64,000 nt of DNA from Branchiostoma floridae (Eukaryota; Chordata; Leptocardii; Amphioxiformes; Branchiostomatidae), in the NCBI RefSeq assembly GCF_000003815.2, contig NC_049983.1:2234310-2298309 (forward strand), read 5' to 3'. The translations under genes and the position numbers were made by a program. Positions 1 to 11,639 of this stretch are shown piece by piece; position 1 is the stretch's first letter, and each line of letters starts with the position of its first letter. Under the pieces are notes generated by a model. That model had not been told where the DNA came from, ran no database searches, and worked only from the letters and a program-made list of their open reading frames with translations.

Positions 1-35
1 GTCCCCCGGGTGGTCGTCTTGGACATGTTTGACTG
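1..35. mobile_element. End of a CAGTCAAACC-type MITE
   Basis: The window opens in the last 35 bases of an element whose terminus GTTTGACTG is followed by TA. The same end, preceded by the same CCCCCGGGTGGTCGTCTTGG stretch, closes the complete copy at 51192-51679, so this is the right end of another copy cut by the window edge. Confidence 0.75.
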
Positions 36-309
36 TATATTATTGCCACATCATTATCTTTAAACGAGATGTCACACAATAAATCGTTAAATAGTAAGAT
101 CAGTCTCAAAAGAAATTGACAGAAATAGGGTTATGTTGCCCTTTTTTTACATTGTGACTAGAAAATAATTCCATAGACATTGCAAAAATCCACCAAACAG
201 GTGACAAGTAAAACTTCAGCTCGAAAGGAAAATAGATTTGAATCGAACAAAAAAAACATGAAGTTGTAAAATAACTTTCAATTATATGTCCACATCGTCT
301 TTTTTTCAG

Positions 310-618
310 ACATCCGACTCGTTGGTGGACGTTCATCAAGCGAGGGCAGGGTTGAAGTGTACTATGACGGACAGTGGGGGACCGTCTGTGACGACGATTT
401 TGACATGAACGACGCCCACGTGGTCTGCCGTCAGCTGGGATACGGAAGTGCTGCCGAGGCCCGATCTCAAGCTGCCTTTGGGGAGGGGTCAGACCCGATC
501 TGGCTGGACAACTTGGCCTGCGGGGGTTCCGAGACAAACATCGGTAACTGCAGCCACAACGGATGGGGCTCACATAACTGTGGGCACAGTGAGGACGCTG
601 GTGTGGTCTGCCTAAAGA
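310..618 (+). CDS. SRCR domain exon 1 of a mosaic SRCR-trefoil-kringle gene
   Basis: This exon encodes one scavenger receptor cysteine-rich domain, an extracellular ligand-binding module. It runs from a VGG-containing start through the hallmark [15 protein letters not shown] and ends at DAGVVC. Six cysteines are visible (TVC, VVC, LAC, GNC, HNC, VVC). A T-rich tract plus CAG precedes the exon, and a GTAGGT donor follows at 619, so both boundaries are phase 1 and the exon is 309 bp, like its two neighbours. A later AG/GT at 622 is possible but would break the phase rule. The upstream exons, including any signal peptide, lie outside the window. The family is secure; the overall gene identity is not. 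Confidence 0.9.
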
Positions 619-1049
619 GTAGGTGAATAGTTTTCATTTTAAGTGATGTACAGAATGACATTTCCAAACCATCAGCATGATTGACTATAAAATGGACGAC
701 GTCCAAGATTTTGTCCATGCTAAAAAATACCAGACCCCCTCTCGCATGACACAGAGCTCCAACAAACAAGATTACCTGGAAGAATGGTAAGCTTACTGAG
801 CACACAAAGATCAAGATCAACAGAGCCTTTGTCGTGAGCAACATCCTCTACTGCATTGAGTCTTGTCCCTTGCCTTATTCTCAAAGCAGAGGTTAGGCTC
901 CGTTTGTATTTTTAATACCCTTTTCCAGACGTTTAATTGGGCTTTCTATTTTGTCATTTTTCTTGAAGTCCGCCAGTCATTACAAGATCCAATACAAGAT
1001 AGAAAGCCCGATAAAAAAGACTAAAAAAAAGGAAGAAACTAGAGTTCGG

Positions 1050-2095
1050 CGACCTAATACCTCCATGAATATTAAGAGCTTTTGTAAATTTCAAGCAATT
1101 GACTGATACATTAACATAATTTATGCATGGCATTGTTCACCATTGACTAACGTACACGTGTCACAATAATAAAATTTCCATCATTAATTATTAAGCGGTT
1201 TAGCAATTTTTACATAAATTTTCCAAATACGTTCCTCATTACCATATTTGGTATCTGCTTATAATCCACCCATCATAACTAACAGGTGTTGCATTTATTG
1301 AAGTCCAGTCATTGAAAACAATCGAATTAAACAATTTCCAAATTAACAAATTAATTATGCAAATTAATTCCTCATTTGCATAACATGCATATCATTATGA
1401 ACATCTTTGCCCAAGCTACCTGCATGCCTAATATGATGATAATCCCTCAATCCTTTCTGCAGTTATCCTTTTTGGAATGTATTGACAAAAACGCCCCTGC
1501 AGTTCCCAAATTAAATTTTAGGGAGCTGAAACTTGGTTTACTTTGTCATGACACAAAAAGCTATCTACCGCTTAAATGTCAAGACCATAGCATGTCTAGA
1601 ACAAGACATACATTGAAAAAAATGCTATTACAGAAAATTACCATTTATTATGCAAATGTGCTCCTATTTTGCATAAATAGTATTTTATCTTGTACAACAT
1701 TGTCTAAGGTACCTACATACAAAAAATCATGAAAATCCGCTGTTCCCTTCCTGAGAAGTTCTCCTCTTCAGAAGCTTTTGACAAAAATGCCCCTGCTATC
1801 CCAAAACTAGACGCTAGGGGGCCCAAAATTATGTGACTTATTTCTGAGCACAAGAGCTATCTAACATTCGAATATCGTGACCATAGTATGTTCAGAACAC
1901 CCAGATAGCAAAACCGGAAGTTGCACTGCAGTACAAAGGGGATTCGCTAGGGGGCCCAAAATCTAAAAATTTCCAGCTTTCATCACACACTACCAACACA
2001 CCAAGTATGAAACCAATCCACCCAACCTTTCTTGAGTTATTCAGCCTGAGTCTGAACTTTGCTTGGAGAGTACAAGCCACACCTGACTACGTCCC
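1050..2095. repeat. Dispersed AT-rich repeat with octamer-like motifs (copy A)
   Basis: This intronic stretch is homologous to 34030-34694. Shared pieces include the TACCTCCATGAATAT end, CTCATTTGCATAA, a CATCTTTGCC block, AAAAGCTATCT and CAAACCAATCCA. ATGCAAAT or ATTTGCAT octamers recur. No convincing protein was seen; the 118-codon open frame at 1376-1732 lies inside the repeat and has repeat-like composition. Confidence 0.6.
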
Positions 2096-2281
2096 AATAT
2101 CAACACCAAGAGCGCAACTCCATAGTCTCTCGAGACTGAATGATTTCCTGACGGGAAAAAAATGACAAAAATCGCTATTTTCGGTTTCAAAAATGTAGTT
2201 GTAAGGTTTTGTTGCTAGAGAACACAACTTTGTCAAACATAATTCAGATCTTATGCACTATGGTGTAGATTTCATAATTAA

Positions 2282-3202
2282 CCCTATCCGGACTGGGCTT
2301 TTCGGGCCTTCCCTGGCCTGGGAGGGGGCTTCTCATTCGACCCCCCACTTCTTTTTTTTCAAAACGGCTTACTGTTCTATCACCAAATTTGCATGAAAGG
2401 TTGTGCTCATGAAGATTTATAATTCCTGACATTTTTTTATCATTACGACGTAAAATAACGCAATTATGACGTCATTAATTGATATTTTTTGGCTTAAACG
2501 GGGAATTCCCATAACTAAATATCTCACTCAAAAAGTTACCAATAAAGATTTCTTATTAATACTTAAGTGTTATAAGACTTCTATTGTCAAAAGCCGACGC
2601 AACGACGTCAAAATGACGTCATAGAATGACGTCATCTGTAGTTTAGCTATCCGCCATCTTGAATTATCAACCTTAAATTTTGCAAGATACATTTTTTTCA
2701 ACATAAAACGCTAAAACCCCTTCAAAATGGATTAAAAACGTCTGCATGAATTTTTTCTGTAAGAAAATACCAAGTAGTGATGAAATTTGAGTGAAAATAA
2801 GCTTGTTATACTTTTCATTATGATATTGTCGGCCATCTTGGATTTTGACCAATTACGTCATCTCATTAGCATGATTTATGAATATTTAAATATAAATTTT
2901 CAACTAAGATGTCTTAGATATCAAAGATATATAAAAAGATGTTTGGTTTAGCAAGAAAATCTAAAAATCCCATTGTTTAAACCAAAATTAGTGCTTTTTG
3001 TAAAATTTGCCTTTCAGAAACCCGTTTCCATGGCAACACGATAAATCATTAACTTCCCCAATTTTCTTAAAATTGTTGCCATCAATATTTAAGGAATACT
3101 CACAAATTTTGGTTGTTCTAGCACAAGCCGTTTGGGAGCTATAGGGGGTCAAAGTTGCCGCAGGCACTTTTAGCCTACCCCCCTCCCCCAGTCTGGATAG
3201 GG
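2282..3202. mobile_element. piggyBac-like nonautonomous element (most complete copy)
   Basis: The element is 921 bp. It begins CCCTATCCGGACTGGG and ends CCCAGTCTGGATAGGG, and is bracketed by TTAA at 2278-2281 and 3203-3206, the target duplication and CCC-start terminal repeat typical of the piggyBac superfamily. It has no transposase frame. It carries TGACGTCA at 2467, 2614 and 2627, a GGCCATCTTGG motif near 2831 and a CCATGGCAAC motif near 3030. Related copies fill the other introns of this gene. Confidence 0.8.
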
Positions 3203-3469
3203 TTAAATACCCATATGGGTTAAAACGATGTCTGTGTCCATGCTATCATTGAAGCATTGTTGATCTATTACATTCATTTTAGTGTAATATTCTAAAATTG
3301 TACTTAACATAAGACAGAATCAATGAAGAAGACATAACTGTGATTCACCGGAAAGAGTATTGAGTTCTTGATGTCCGTAAGCTCAAAAGGATAATAGATT
3401 TTGACCGAAGAAAGATATGACGAAAACCAAAAATTTATCAAGCTTCCATTCAATACAGTTTCTTTTCAG

Positions 3470-3778
3470 GCATCCGACTCGTTGGTGGAAGTTCGTTCAT
3501 GGAGGGCAGGGTTGAAGTGTACCATGGCGGACAGTGGGGAACCGTCTGTGACGACGAATTTGACTGGAACGACGCCAACGTAGTCTGCCAAGAGCTGGGA
3601 TACGGAGGCCCTGCCGAGGCCCGATCCGGAGCAGCCTTTGGAGCGGGGGCAGGTCCAATCTGGCTGGACAACGTGGCCTGTGTGGGTTCCGAGGCAAACA
3701 TTGAATACTGCAGTCACAGCGGATGGGGCTCAAATAACTGTGGGCACAATAAGGACGCTGGCGTGGTCTGCCCGAAAG
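3470..3778 (+). CDS. SRCR domain exon 2 of the mosaic gene
   Basis: This is a second complete SRCR domain with [36 protein letters not shown] and DAGVVC, again with six cysteines. The acceptor is CTTTTCAG before 3470 and the donor is GTGATT at 3779. The length is 309 bp with phase-1 borders on both sides, so it can be gained or lost without shifting the frame. It is closely similar to the exons at 310 and 5916, pointing to tandem exon duplication. SRCR domains usually bind proteins or microbial surfaces outside the cell; the ligand here is unknown. Confidence 0.92.
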
Positions 3779-3960
3779 GTGATTTAATGTTGTTTTTTTT
3801 TCATGTGACGTACAAAATGACAAACTTGTGAACGTGTAGAATTTTGCTGGCCTTACATCTAACGTCTAAAAATGATTGTAGAAAGAAGAACGCCGGGTCT
3901 TTCCAATCTATGTGTATGGATCGTTTTCTATTCTATTTTTTTTTTTTTTTAATGTAGCTT

Positions 3961-5275
3961 AACCCTATTCAAACGGGGTTGCTTTTGAGCCAACTTTTAT
4001 GTCATTGTGGCCAGAGCGGCTTACGCTTGAGCCAACAAATTTGGTTAGATTTTCTAATGAGGGTCTGCATGCTCTTTTCCGTAAGGCGTAGGCAGGCCTT
4101 TTTAATTCCCGTAATTCGTAGGGTAAGCTATTTTATTTCACGTAATTCGTAGTGAGGATGGAAAATTTACCGTAAAGCGTAGCCAGTGTATTTCACGTAA
4201 GGCGTAGTCTAGCCTAAAATTTCACGTAAAGCGTAATTAAGCCTAAAAATTACCCGTAAATCGTAGCCTGGCCTCCCAAATTTCGTAAGTCGAAACGTAG
4301 TCTACCAGTAAATTTAGTCCTTCAAAACACAGGAAATTGCGTTTCAGAGGATCAAGATTTCAAAATTTCGCCGGACCTCACTTGCGACTCCTTTCACCTT
4401 CGGTCATCGACATGGTAAAAATATGGTATATACCCTCAAAAATCTTCTTTTTTTTTTTGAAGTTAGCTTAGTCTGCCAGCAAAATTTGCCCATCAGAATG
4501 CAGGAAATATCATCTTAGAGGGTCAAGATTTCAAAATTTCCATGGTCCTCCTTGTGCCGCCTCGCGCCTTTGGAACTCGAAATTCTGACAATATGTTGGG
4601 GATGTGTGTCAACCTCGAAGATCTGTTTTGCTAATAGAAATTTGCCCACCAAAATGCACAAAATATCGTTTTATAGAGGGTCAAGATTTCAAAATTTAGC
4701 CGGATCTCCTTTGCCACTCTATTCACCTTCGGTCATCGACTTCGTAAAAATATGTATCATGGCTGGGGGATGTGACGTGTCAACCTCAAACACATTTTTT
4801 ACTGATAGAAATGTAATTTCACTTAGTTTTCTATAATAGCCAAAAACACTGGCGTTTCAGGGGGGCAGGATTTCAAAATTTTCCCGGACTTTCCTTCGGC
4901 TCTCGACGTGGCAAAAATAAGTTGGCTGGCGTCACCCTCATAAGCTTAAGCTGAACCCCTGGGACTCTTTAATTAGATATGCCATTTAACTTAGCTTTGT
5001 TTGCCAGCGAAAATTTCCCTTCAAAATACAGGTATAGTGTTACAGAATGCAGAAATAGTGTTTCAGAGAGTCAAAATTTCAATCTTTCTTGCGGAGCACG
5101 CCCCCGCCTCTGTCGAGTGTTGCCAGCCTTCCAGAATTTAGCGTAAACCGTTGTCAGCCTGTCTGAATTTAGCGTAAAACGTTGCCTGCCTTCGTGAATT
5201 TAACGTAAATCGTTGTCGACCGTCCCGAATTTAGCGTAAAGCGTTGTCAGGACCCCCCATGCAGACCCTCTCTAA
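3961..5275. repeat. Composite element with tandem repeats inside and at both ends
   Basis: The left part (about 4079-4305) holds degenerate units of roughly 30-40 bp around CGTAAAGCGTAG, and the right part (about 5105-5260) holds related units around TTTAGCGTAAAACGTTG. The middle holds about five degenerate units of 160-210 bp, each with GGTCAAGATTTCAAAATTT (near 4345, 4515, 4675, 4860 and 5065). The left end reads TTAACCCTATTC, similar to the piggyBac-like ends nearby, but no matching right end was found. No coding sequence was seen. Confidence 0.6.
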
Positions 5276-5454
5276 TATCTAATTGGAAACAATTTTGGGA
5301 TATTGAACAGCTTTAATGTTTTGCCGTTGCCATGGTAACCGTCAGTTGACAGACATTTTTGAAGAACGTCGCTTTCGGTTCTAACGATTATTTTCACATT
5401 TGCTTCATTCTGCTTTTTTCTTACATACATAAAATCATGTTGTCTAGAATATCT

Positions 5455-5730
5455 TAGGATGGATAGGGAGGAATGTGTGCAAAGTTGTACAAAGTTACGT
5501 GACGTCATCTAACTTTGCACAGCACGCAGGTTAGGGAAGCATGTGTACGAAGTTGTGCAAATATGTGCAATATTACGTAACGGCATCTAACTTGGTACAG
5601 TAGGCAGTATAGATGAGGGTGGCATTTGTACGAAGCTGTCTGGAGTTGTGTGTTATGTGATGTCATTGTACCTAGGGCAGTGGCTAAATTATGTTGCAGG
5701 TATACGAAGTTGTCCAAAATTACTTAATGT
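5455..5730. repeat. Degenerate tandem repeat, units about 85-100 bp
   Basis: Three to four diverged units share the pattern GTACGAAGTTGTGCAAA, then a TTACGT-containing block, then CATCTAACTTGG and a CAGTAGGCAG-like piece. It lies in the intron upstream of the third SRCR exon and has no coding potential. Confidence 0.5.
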
Positions 5731-5915
5731 ACATACTACTAGTTATCGAAAGCTTCAAGTGTAAAACGAATATGACACACAACATTCACGCACATACACG
5801 AATAAAAAATAGATGCAAATAAATTTTAGATCATTAGGAAGTAGTACTCATAAGAAAAGAAAACGCAGAAATTGTGAAGTTTTCTTTCAATGACAATGTG
5901 GTTTTTATATTTCAG

Positions 5916-6224
5916 CCATCCGACTCGTCGGTGGAAGTTCTTTTAAGGAAGGCAGGGTTGAAGTGTACCTTAACAGACAGTGGGGGACCGTCTGTGACGA
6001 CGCTTTTGACATGAACGACGCCCACGTGATCTGTCGTCAGCTGGGATACGTTGGCGCTGAAGCGGCCCGATCTCAAGCAGCCTTCGGGGCGGGGACAGGT
6101 CAGATCTGGCTGGACGACTTGGCCTGCGGGGGTTCCGAAACAAACATCCAACACTGCAGCCACAACGGATGGGGCTCACATAACTGTGGACACAGCGAGG
6201 ACGCTGGTGTTGTCTGCTTGGACG
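5916..6224 (+). CDS. SRCR domain exon 3 of the mosaic gene
   Basis: The third SRCR domain has [33 protein letters not shown] and DAGVVC, with six cysteines. A TATATTTCAG acceptor and a strong GTGAGT donor at 6225 give a 309-bp phase 1-1 exon. It is nearer in sequence to exon 310-618 (shared DMNDAH, GGSETNI and [17 protein letters not shown]) than to exon 3470-3778, which fits stepwise or alternating duplication. The trefoil exon follows after a short intron of about 180 bp. Confidence 0.93.
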
Positions 6225-6404
6225 GTGAGTCAGGTGTTGTTGTTTTTACGATGCCTCCACGTAAAGGCCAGCACGCATGTACGGGACGTAATACATTGAG
6301 GATAGGTTAAAATTCAGTGTCACATTACGTACAGACAAAAGACGAGGCCAAATTAGTGCCTGCGCAATGAGCCCCGTATTTGTTATTTACTATGGCATTA
6401 CCAG

Positions 6405-6533
6405 GAAGCTGCGAGGTGGAGCCAACTAGGCGACGGGATTGCGGCTGGCCTGGCATTACTCCAGGGGAGTGTGAGATGAAGGGATGCTGCTATGATACGT
6501 CACCTACTGCACCTTGGTGTTTCTACAAGGGAG
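6405..6533 (+). CDS. Trefoil (P-type) domain exon of the mosaic gene
   Basis: The exon encodes one trefoil domain: SCEVEPTRRRDCGWPGI, then GECEMKGCCYDT and APWCFY, with the six cysteines and the CC and WCF signatures of the family. Trefoil domains are compact, protease-resistant extracellular modules, often in mucosal proteins. The acceptor is TTACCAG before 6405 and the donor is GTGGGC at 6534; both borders are phase 1 and the exon is 129 bp. It follows the third SRCR exon on the same strand and precedes the kringle exons, so it probably belongs to the same transcript. Confidence 0.88.
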
Positions 6534-6605
6534 GTGGGCGATTACAATATTCTAGCCTAGGCTGTTAATGTTTATAACCCCCTTCATTTAGTCTATTAAC
6601 CAGTA

Positions 6606-6725
6606 CAGTCAAACCTGTGCTGTCACTTTTTGTCGGCCCCTTGAACTTGTCCCATTGACATAAGCATCCAGAAATAGTCCATAGCGGCCAGCTGTCCAAC
6701 GCGGCCACGGCCACTCGATTTTCGG
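6606..6725. mobile_element. Truncated CAGTCAAACC-type MITE
   Basis: Starting CAGTCAAACCTG after TA, this matches the left half of the 51192-51679 element, including CCCATTGACATAAGCAT and the GGCCACGGCC region. The right half is missing, and the sequence runs into a piggyBac-like fragment. Confidence 0.65.
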
Positions 6726-6814
6726 TCCCGTAGGTAAAGAAACACTGCATATTTCGACCATACTGCGGTTTTGCTACGAAAACGTACCAGCAAGTGCACA
6801 TAACAAAGTGATAA

Positions 6815-7240
6815 CGTTTGGTACGACCTCTGTTGCCAATAGCAACATCAATGAAGTCAAAATGACGTCAGAAAGTGACGTCATGCACATCGAAGAGGCC
6901 AGTTTGACTCCACCATAATGTATCCACCACCTTGAATTTTCAAAATGCTTTTTTTTGCAACAAATGATCACTTGAAAATAAACGTAAATAAACGTGAAAA
7001 ATACATTCAATTTGTTAGAACCGAAATTAGCGATTCTTTGGCAAAACTGCCTGCCAACAAACGGTTGCCATGGCAACACCAACAAAAATGGAAAATTTGT
7101 CAAACTTGCTGAAATTGTTGTCAACAATATTTTATGAAAAAAAACACAAAATTAGGTGGCTTTAGCATAAGCCGTTCTGGCGTTATTGGGCGTCAAAGTT
7201 GGTGCAGGCCTCAAAAGCCCCTCCCCCTGTCTGAATAGGG
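6815..7240. mobile_element. Truncated piggyBac-like element
   Basis: This matches the right part of the 2282-3202 family. It contains GTTGCCATGGCAAC at 7064-7077 and a TGACGTCA, and it ends CTGTCTGAATAGGG directly before TTAA at 7241-7244. The left end is absent. Confidence 0.7.
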
Positions 7241-7377
7241 TTAAAATCGTAGTTTTTGAGGATATGGAGATCCCGACAGGGTCATTTTCGCGGTAGCGGA
7301 AGGTACGCGTGCCTTAAATGTCTGAGAGCAATTCTTTGTCGCTGAATTACCAACATGCGCATGCATATCATCATTTT

Positions 7378-7477
7378 NNNNNNNNNNNNNNNNNNNNNNN
7401 NNNNNNNNNNNNNNNNNNNNNNNNNNNNNNNNNNNNNNNNNNNNNNNNNNNNNNNNNNNNNNNNNNNNNNNNNNNNN
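7378..7477. other. Assembly gap (100 N)
   Basis: A run of exactly 100 N marks a scaffold gap of unknown true size. The left end of the next piggyBac-like copy is hidden in it, and an additional exon could be missing here. Confidence 0.99.
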
Positions 7478-8250
7478 ATGACGTAATTATGACGTCATCA
7501 ATTTGATTACATTGGCCCAACCCATAGGAAAATGGGTATTCTCAGAAAACTTCAAGTTATGCTACATAAATGTAACAACAAGTGCAGATAACAGAATAAT
7601 AATATTTATTACGACTTGCGTTGCCAATGGCAACATCAATGACGTCAATATGACGTCATAAAATGACGTCATGCACATCTAAGATACGAGTTAGGCTCCG
7701 CCATATTATATCCACCACCTTGAATTTTTAAAAATACTTTTTTTGCAACAAATAGTCACAAAGGGCAATGGAAATAGACTAAATTCATTCATTTAGATGG
7801 TTTTTGATGAAAAAATACCAGGATGTTACAAATTTTAAGGGATAATTAGCTTGTTATTATTGATTTGGCCATTCGGTCCGCCATCTTGGATTTTGGGCTG
7901 ATGACGTCATCAAATTAGCATAATTTATGTATATATGATTATGAAAGATATGCTGAATAATATAAGATTTTATTTATGTAGCAAAATCGCAGTAATATAG
8001 CAAATAAATGTGAAAAATACATAGTTATATTAGAACCAAAAATAGTGATTTTTGGCAAAACTGCCTGTCAACAAACGGTTGCCATGGCAACACGAAAAAA
8101 TGGAAAATTTGTCAAACTTCGCAACATTGTTGCCAACAATACTTTAGGAAAACTCACCAAATTTGGTGGCTCTAGCGTAAGCCGTTCTGGCGTTATAGGA
8201 CATCGAAGTTAGCGCGGGCCTAAAAAGCCCCCCCCCCGGTCTGAATAGGG
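7478..8250. mobile_element. piggyBac-like element, left end lost in the gap
   Basis: This is another family copy, ending GGTCTGAATAGGG and followed by TTTA, a probable mutated TTAA. It carries five TGACGTCA palindromes (7490, 7640, 7651, 7664, 7902), CCGCCATCTTGG at 7878-7889 and GTTGCCATGGCAAC at 8078-8091. Confidence 0.72.
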
Positions 8251-8398
8251 TTTAGCTCGTGTGTCCTGCATGGCAAGCGATGTACCATTACCCTACGTCC
8301 ACATTAATAACCATGTCCTTTGATTCCAAACTTGCATATCAAACTTGAAAATCAAGACAACGTGTTTTAATACTGTCGTTTTAAATTCCATCAACTAG

Positions 8399-8650
8399 GA
8401 GATTGCCAGGAGGGAAATGGAGCGTCCTACCGAGGAACATTCTCTGTGACCCAAACAGGCAGGATTTGCCAACGCTGGGACAGTCACACACCTCATGGAC
8501 ATGACAGGACAACTGCTAATTATCCATCATCTGGACTGGAGCAGAACTACTGCCGGAACCCGGACGATGCAGCAGGAGTTTGGTGCTACACCACAGATCC
8601 CGGCATGAGATGGGAGTATTGTGACGCACCAATCTGCACCAGTCAACATG
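8399..8650 (+). CDS. Kringle domain exon 1 of the mosaic gene
   Basis: This encodes a complete kringle: [54 protein letters not shown], with six cysteines in the expected spacing. Kringles are disulphide-rich extracellular modules that bind lysine, proteins or carbohydrate. The acceptor is CAACTAG before 8399 and the donor is GTAAGA at 8651; the exon is 252 bp and phase 1-1. A short tail, CTSQHG, follows the last cysteine. Two further kringle exons on the same strand are closely similar. Confidence 0.92.
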
Positions 8651-9177
8651 GTAAGATCTGATTATGCAACAATTGTTTTGTGTTATGATCTCCGGTTATC
8701 TGTATTATCATCTATCAGGGGACGATGACCAATTAGAAGACCCTGTTTTATGTTGGTTATGACGCCGTAACACATGGAAAATCATTAACAACCATGCATT
8801 TAATAGTTTCATTAGCAACCGCTTGTTAATGACTTTTGAAAGTTTGAACCAATCAGAATGACAGACACACAGGACTCTGACCAAACAGAATGAGAGATAG
8901 CACAGGGCAAGGAGGAAAGATCAGACCCCGGAGGGAGGAATGATCATGAATACAGTACAGTAAAAGTTTGAAAAGTCTTGTCATGCCAAGACGGCAATGT
9001 TTCACATGTTTTCTATGGAAATTTTGATTTCAAATGCAATATATATTCCCCTTACGTACCAAAGAACACATGTGAATTTTTAGAAATTTAACAAAGGAAT
9101 TTACAAGTATAGGACCAATGGATGTATGCGTCATACAGGGGTTTGCAAATTGTGGTAGGCTATATGATAATAGTTTA

Positions 9178-9912
9178 ACCCTGGGGTGTTCTTTTATGAC
9201 GTCATCAATTTGATTGTATTGGCCGGACCCATGAAAAAAGAATAGACAGATAACAGAATAATAATGTTTATTACGACTTGTATTGCAAATAGCAACATCG
9301 ATGACGTAATAATGACGTCAAAGAATGACGTCATGCACATCTAAGATACGAGTTAGGCTCCGCCATATTATATCCACCACCTTGAATTTTTAAAACTACT
9401 TTTTTTTTGCATCAAATAATCACAAAGGGCAATGGAATAAGACTAAATTCATTCATTCTGATGTTTTTTATTAAAAAAATAACAGGTAGTTACAAATTTT
9501 AAGGGATAATTAGCTTGTTATTCTTGATCTGGCCATACGGTCCGCCATCTTGGATTTTGGGCTCATGACGTCATCAAATTAGCATAATTTATGTATATAT
9601 ACTTATGAAAAATATGCTAAATAATATTAGATTTTATTTATATAAAAGAATAGCAGTAATATAGCATATAAATGTGAAAAATACATTGTTAGAACCCCAA
9701 ATAGTGATTTTTTGCAAAACTGCCTGTCAGCAAACGGTTACCATGGCAACATGAAAAAATGGAAAATTTGTCAAACTTCGCAAAATTGTTGCCAACAATA
9801 TTTTAGGAAAACTCACTAAATTTGGTGGCTTAAGCGTAATGCGTTCTGGCGTTATAGAACATCGAAGTTGGCGCAGGCCTCAACCAACCCCCCCCCCCCC
9901 CGGTCTGAATCG
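9178..9912. mobile_element. piggyBac-like element copy
   Basis: This starts TTAACCCTGGGG and ends in a C tract plus GGTCTGAATCGG. It holds TGACGTCA at 9197, 9313, 9326 and 9566, CCGCCATCTTGG at 9542-9553 and GTTACCATGGCAAC near 9736. The right terminus is degraded. Confidence 0.65.
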
Positions 9913-9919
9913 GTATCTG

Positions 9920-10180
9920 TTTATCGGTGTGTATGGTGAGATAACGCCTGGGCCTTTGATATAACTACCGAATAAAACCACCGATTGAGCGGCGGGTCAT
10001 TAACTCATTTATTTCTTCATCTGCTCCGCGACATGTCAATGTTTAACATGTCCTAGTATGAGCTCGATGTATCGTGCGATATATGTGATCAGGGTTTATC
10101 GGACAAGTAGCGCGCAAACACAGCTCTTGGGGGTAAAAGCCTACAGTTTTAGAACAAATTCATAAAGTCTATTTTTTCCG
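9920..10180. other. Intron segment shared by the kringle repeats
   Basis: The part around 10030-10180 (GTCAATGTTTAACATGTCC, CGATGTATCG, TTATCGGACAA, GGTAAAAGCC) is homologous to 11500-11640 after kringle 2, showing that kringle exons were duplicated with intron sequence. Its left part carries GCGGGTCATTAA, a motif of the foldback family at 38683-39969. Confidence 0.5.
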
Positions 10181-10189
10181 TCTTTACAG

Positions 10190-10965
10190 ATTCCTTAACC
10201 AAACTTGGAAACTTTTCCGAAAACATTGTTTGCAACAAATAAAAAAAAATAATAAAGTAAGTTTACGATTCTTTACGTTGCCATGGCAACGGGTTTCATA
10301 TTTTACGAAAATCACAACGGGATTTTAAGATTTTCTTGCTAAACTACACTTGTTTCATATATCTTTATTGTATAAGTTATGTTATGTTATTATATCTTTG
10401 CTGTCTATCATATTTTAGTCTGACATTTATAGTTAGTTATTTAAAGTTATGCTAATGTAATGACGTAATGGTTCAAAATCCAAAGTGGCCGACACTATCA
10501 TAATAAAAGTTATAACCACCTTTTTCCCCTCGGATTTCATCACTGCTTGGTATTTTTTTACAGAAAACATTGATGAGAACGTTTTTGATTCGTTTATATA
10601 GGATTTTAGGGTTATACTTTGAAAAAAGTTAAAACATTTAAGGTTGATAACAAAACTACAAATAACATTATTTTTATGACGTCATTTTTAACGTCATTGC
10701 GTCGGCTTTTGACAGCAGAAGTCTCATAACACTTTGATTTTGATAAGAAACCTTCACTGTTTTTCGTGTGAAATATTTAGGTTTCATGGGGATTGGCAGT
10801 TAAAGCCCCCCAAATTAATGACGTCATAACTACGTCATATTACGTAACAATGATAGAAAGTTTTAGGAGTCATAAAAATTGATGAACGTATCATCCCCTG
10901 CAAATTCGGTGATCGTACAGCAAGACGTTTTGAACTACGAAGAGTGGGGGGTGGCGGGCAAATGC
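10190..10965. mobile_element. piggyBac-like element copy in reverse orientation
   Basis: This is the family in the opposite orientation. It contains GTTGCCATGGCAAC at 10277-10290, ATGACGTCA-like sites around 10676 and 10815, and a final ACGTTTTGAACTACGAAG block. Both ends are degraded. Confidence 0.6.
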
Positions 10966-11162
10966 AAGATCAAGTCAACACTTTGAAACGATAGAACGCA
11001 CATAAGTTACAACTGCCGTGGCAGTACCATTCAGCTTGTGTGCTGCAGAAAAGCCATGCGCCTTAACACCACGTCTGATTTCAAACCATGTCCTACCCAA
11101 ACTTGCTTATACCTCAGTTGACAATCAAGACAGTGTGTGTTAATACTGTGTTTTTAAATTAG

Positions 11163-11421
11163 GTCAACAAGGACAGGGAGGAGATTGCCAGGATGACAAT
11201 GGAGCGTCCTACCGAGGAACAGTCTCCGAGGACCGAAACAGGCAAGCCGTGTCAACGATGGGACTTTCAGGTACCTCATAGCCACGTCAACACACCTGCT
11301 AATAAACCATCATCCGGACTGGATGGGAACTACTGCCGGAATCCTGACGGCGAACACAGAGTCTGGTGTTACACCATTGATCCATTAACGAGATGGGAGT
11401 ACTGTGACGTACAGATATGTG
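11163..11421 (+). CDS. Kringle domain exon 2, frameshifted
   Basis: The exon keeps an acceptor (AAATTAG) and a GTAAGG donor and spells a full kringle, but in two frames. It opens with [16 protein letters not shown] and continues one base out of register from TETGKPCQRWDFQ to YCDVQIC. Its length is 259 bp, one more than a multiple of three, whereas the other kringle exons keep phase. Comparison with kringle 3 (GTCTCTGTGACC against GTCTCCGAGGACC) places one extra base near 11222-11227. It is either a genuine broken exon, skippable because it is phase 1-1, or an assembly error. Confidence 0.82.
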
Positions 11422-11639
11422 GTAAGGTCTGATTATGCAACTATAGTTCTTTGTTGTGATCTCCGCTAATCTGTTTCAATTGCTACATCTGCTTCTCCAT
11501 ATTCCAATGTTTTAAATGTCCAATACTACGATCGGTGTATCGTTGCGATGTATGTGAGCAGGACTTATCGGACAAATAGTAAGCAATGGAGGTAAAAGCC
11601 TTCAATCTTAGAACAAATGCAAAAAGTTCATTTTGCTTG

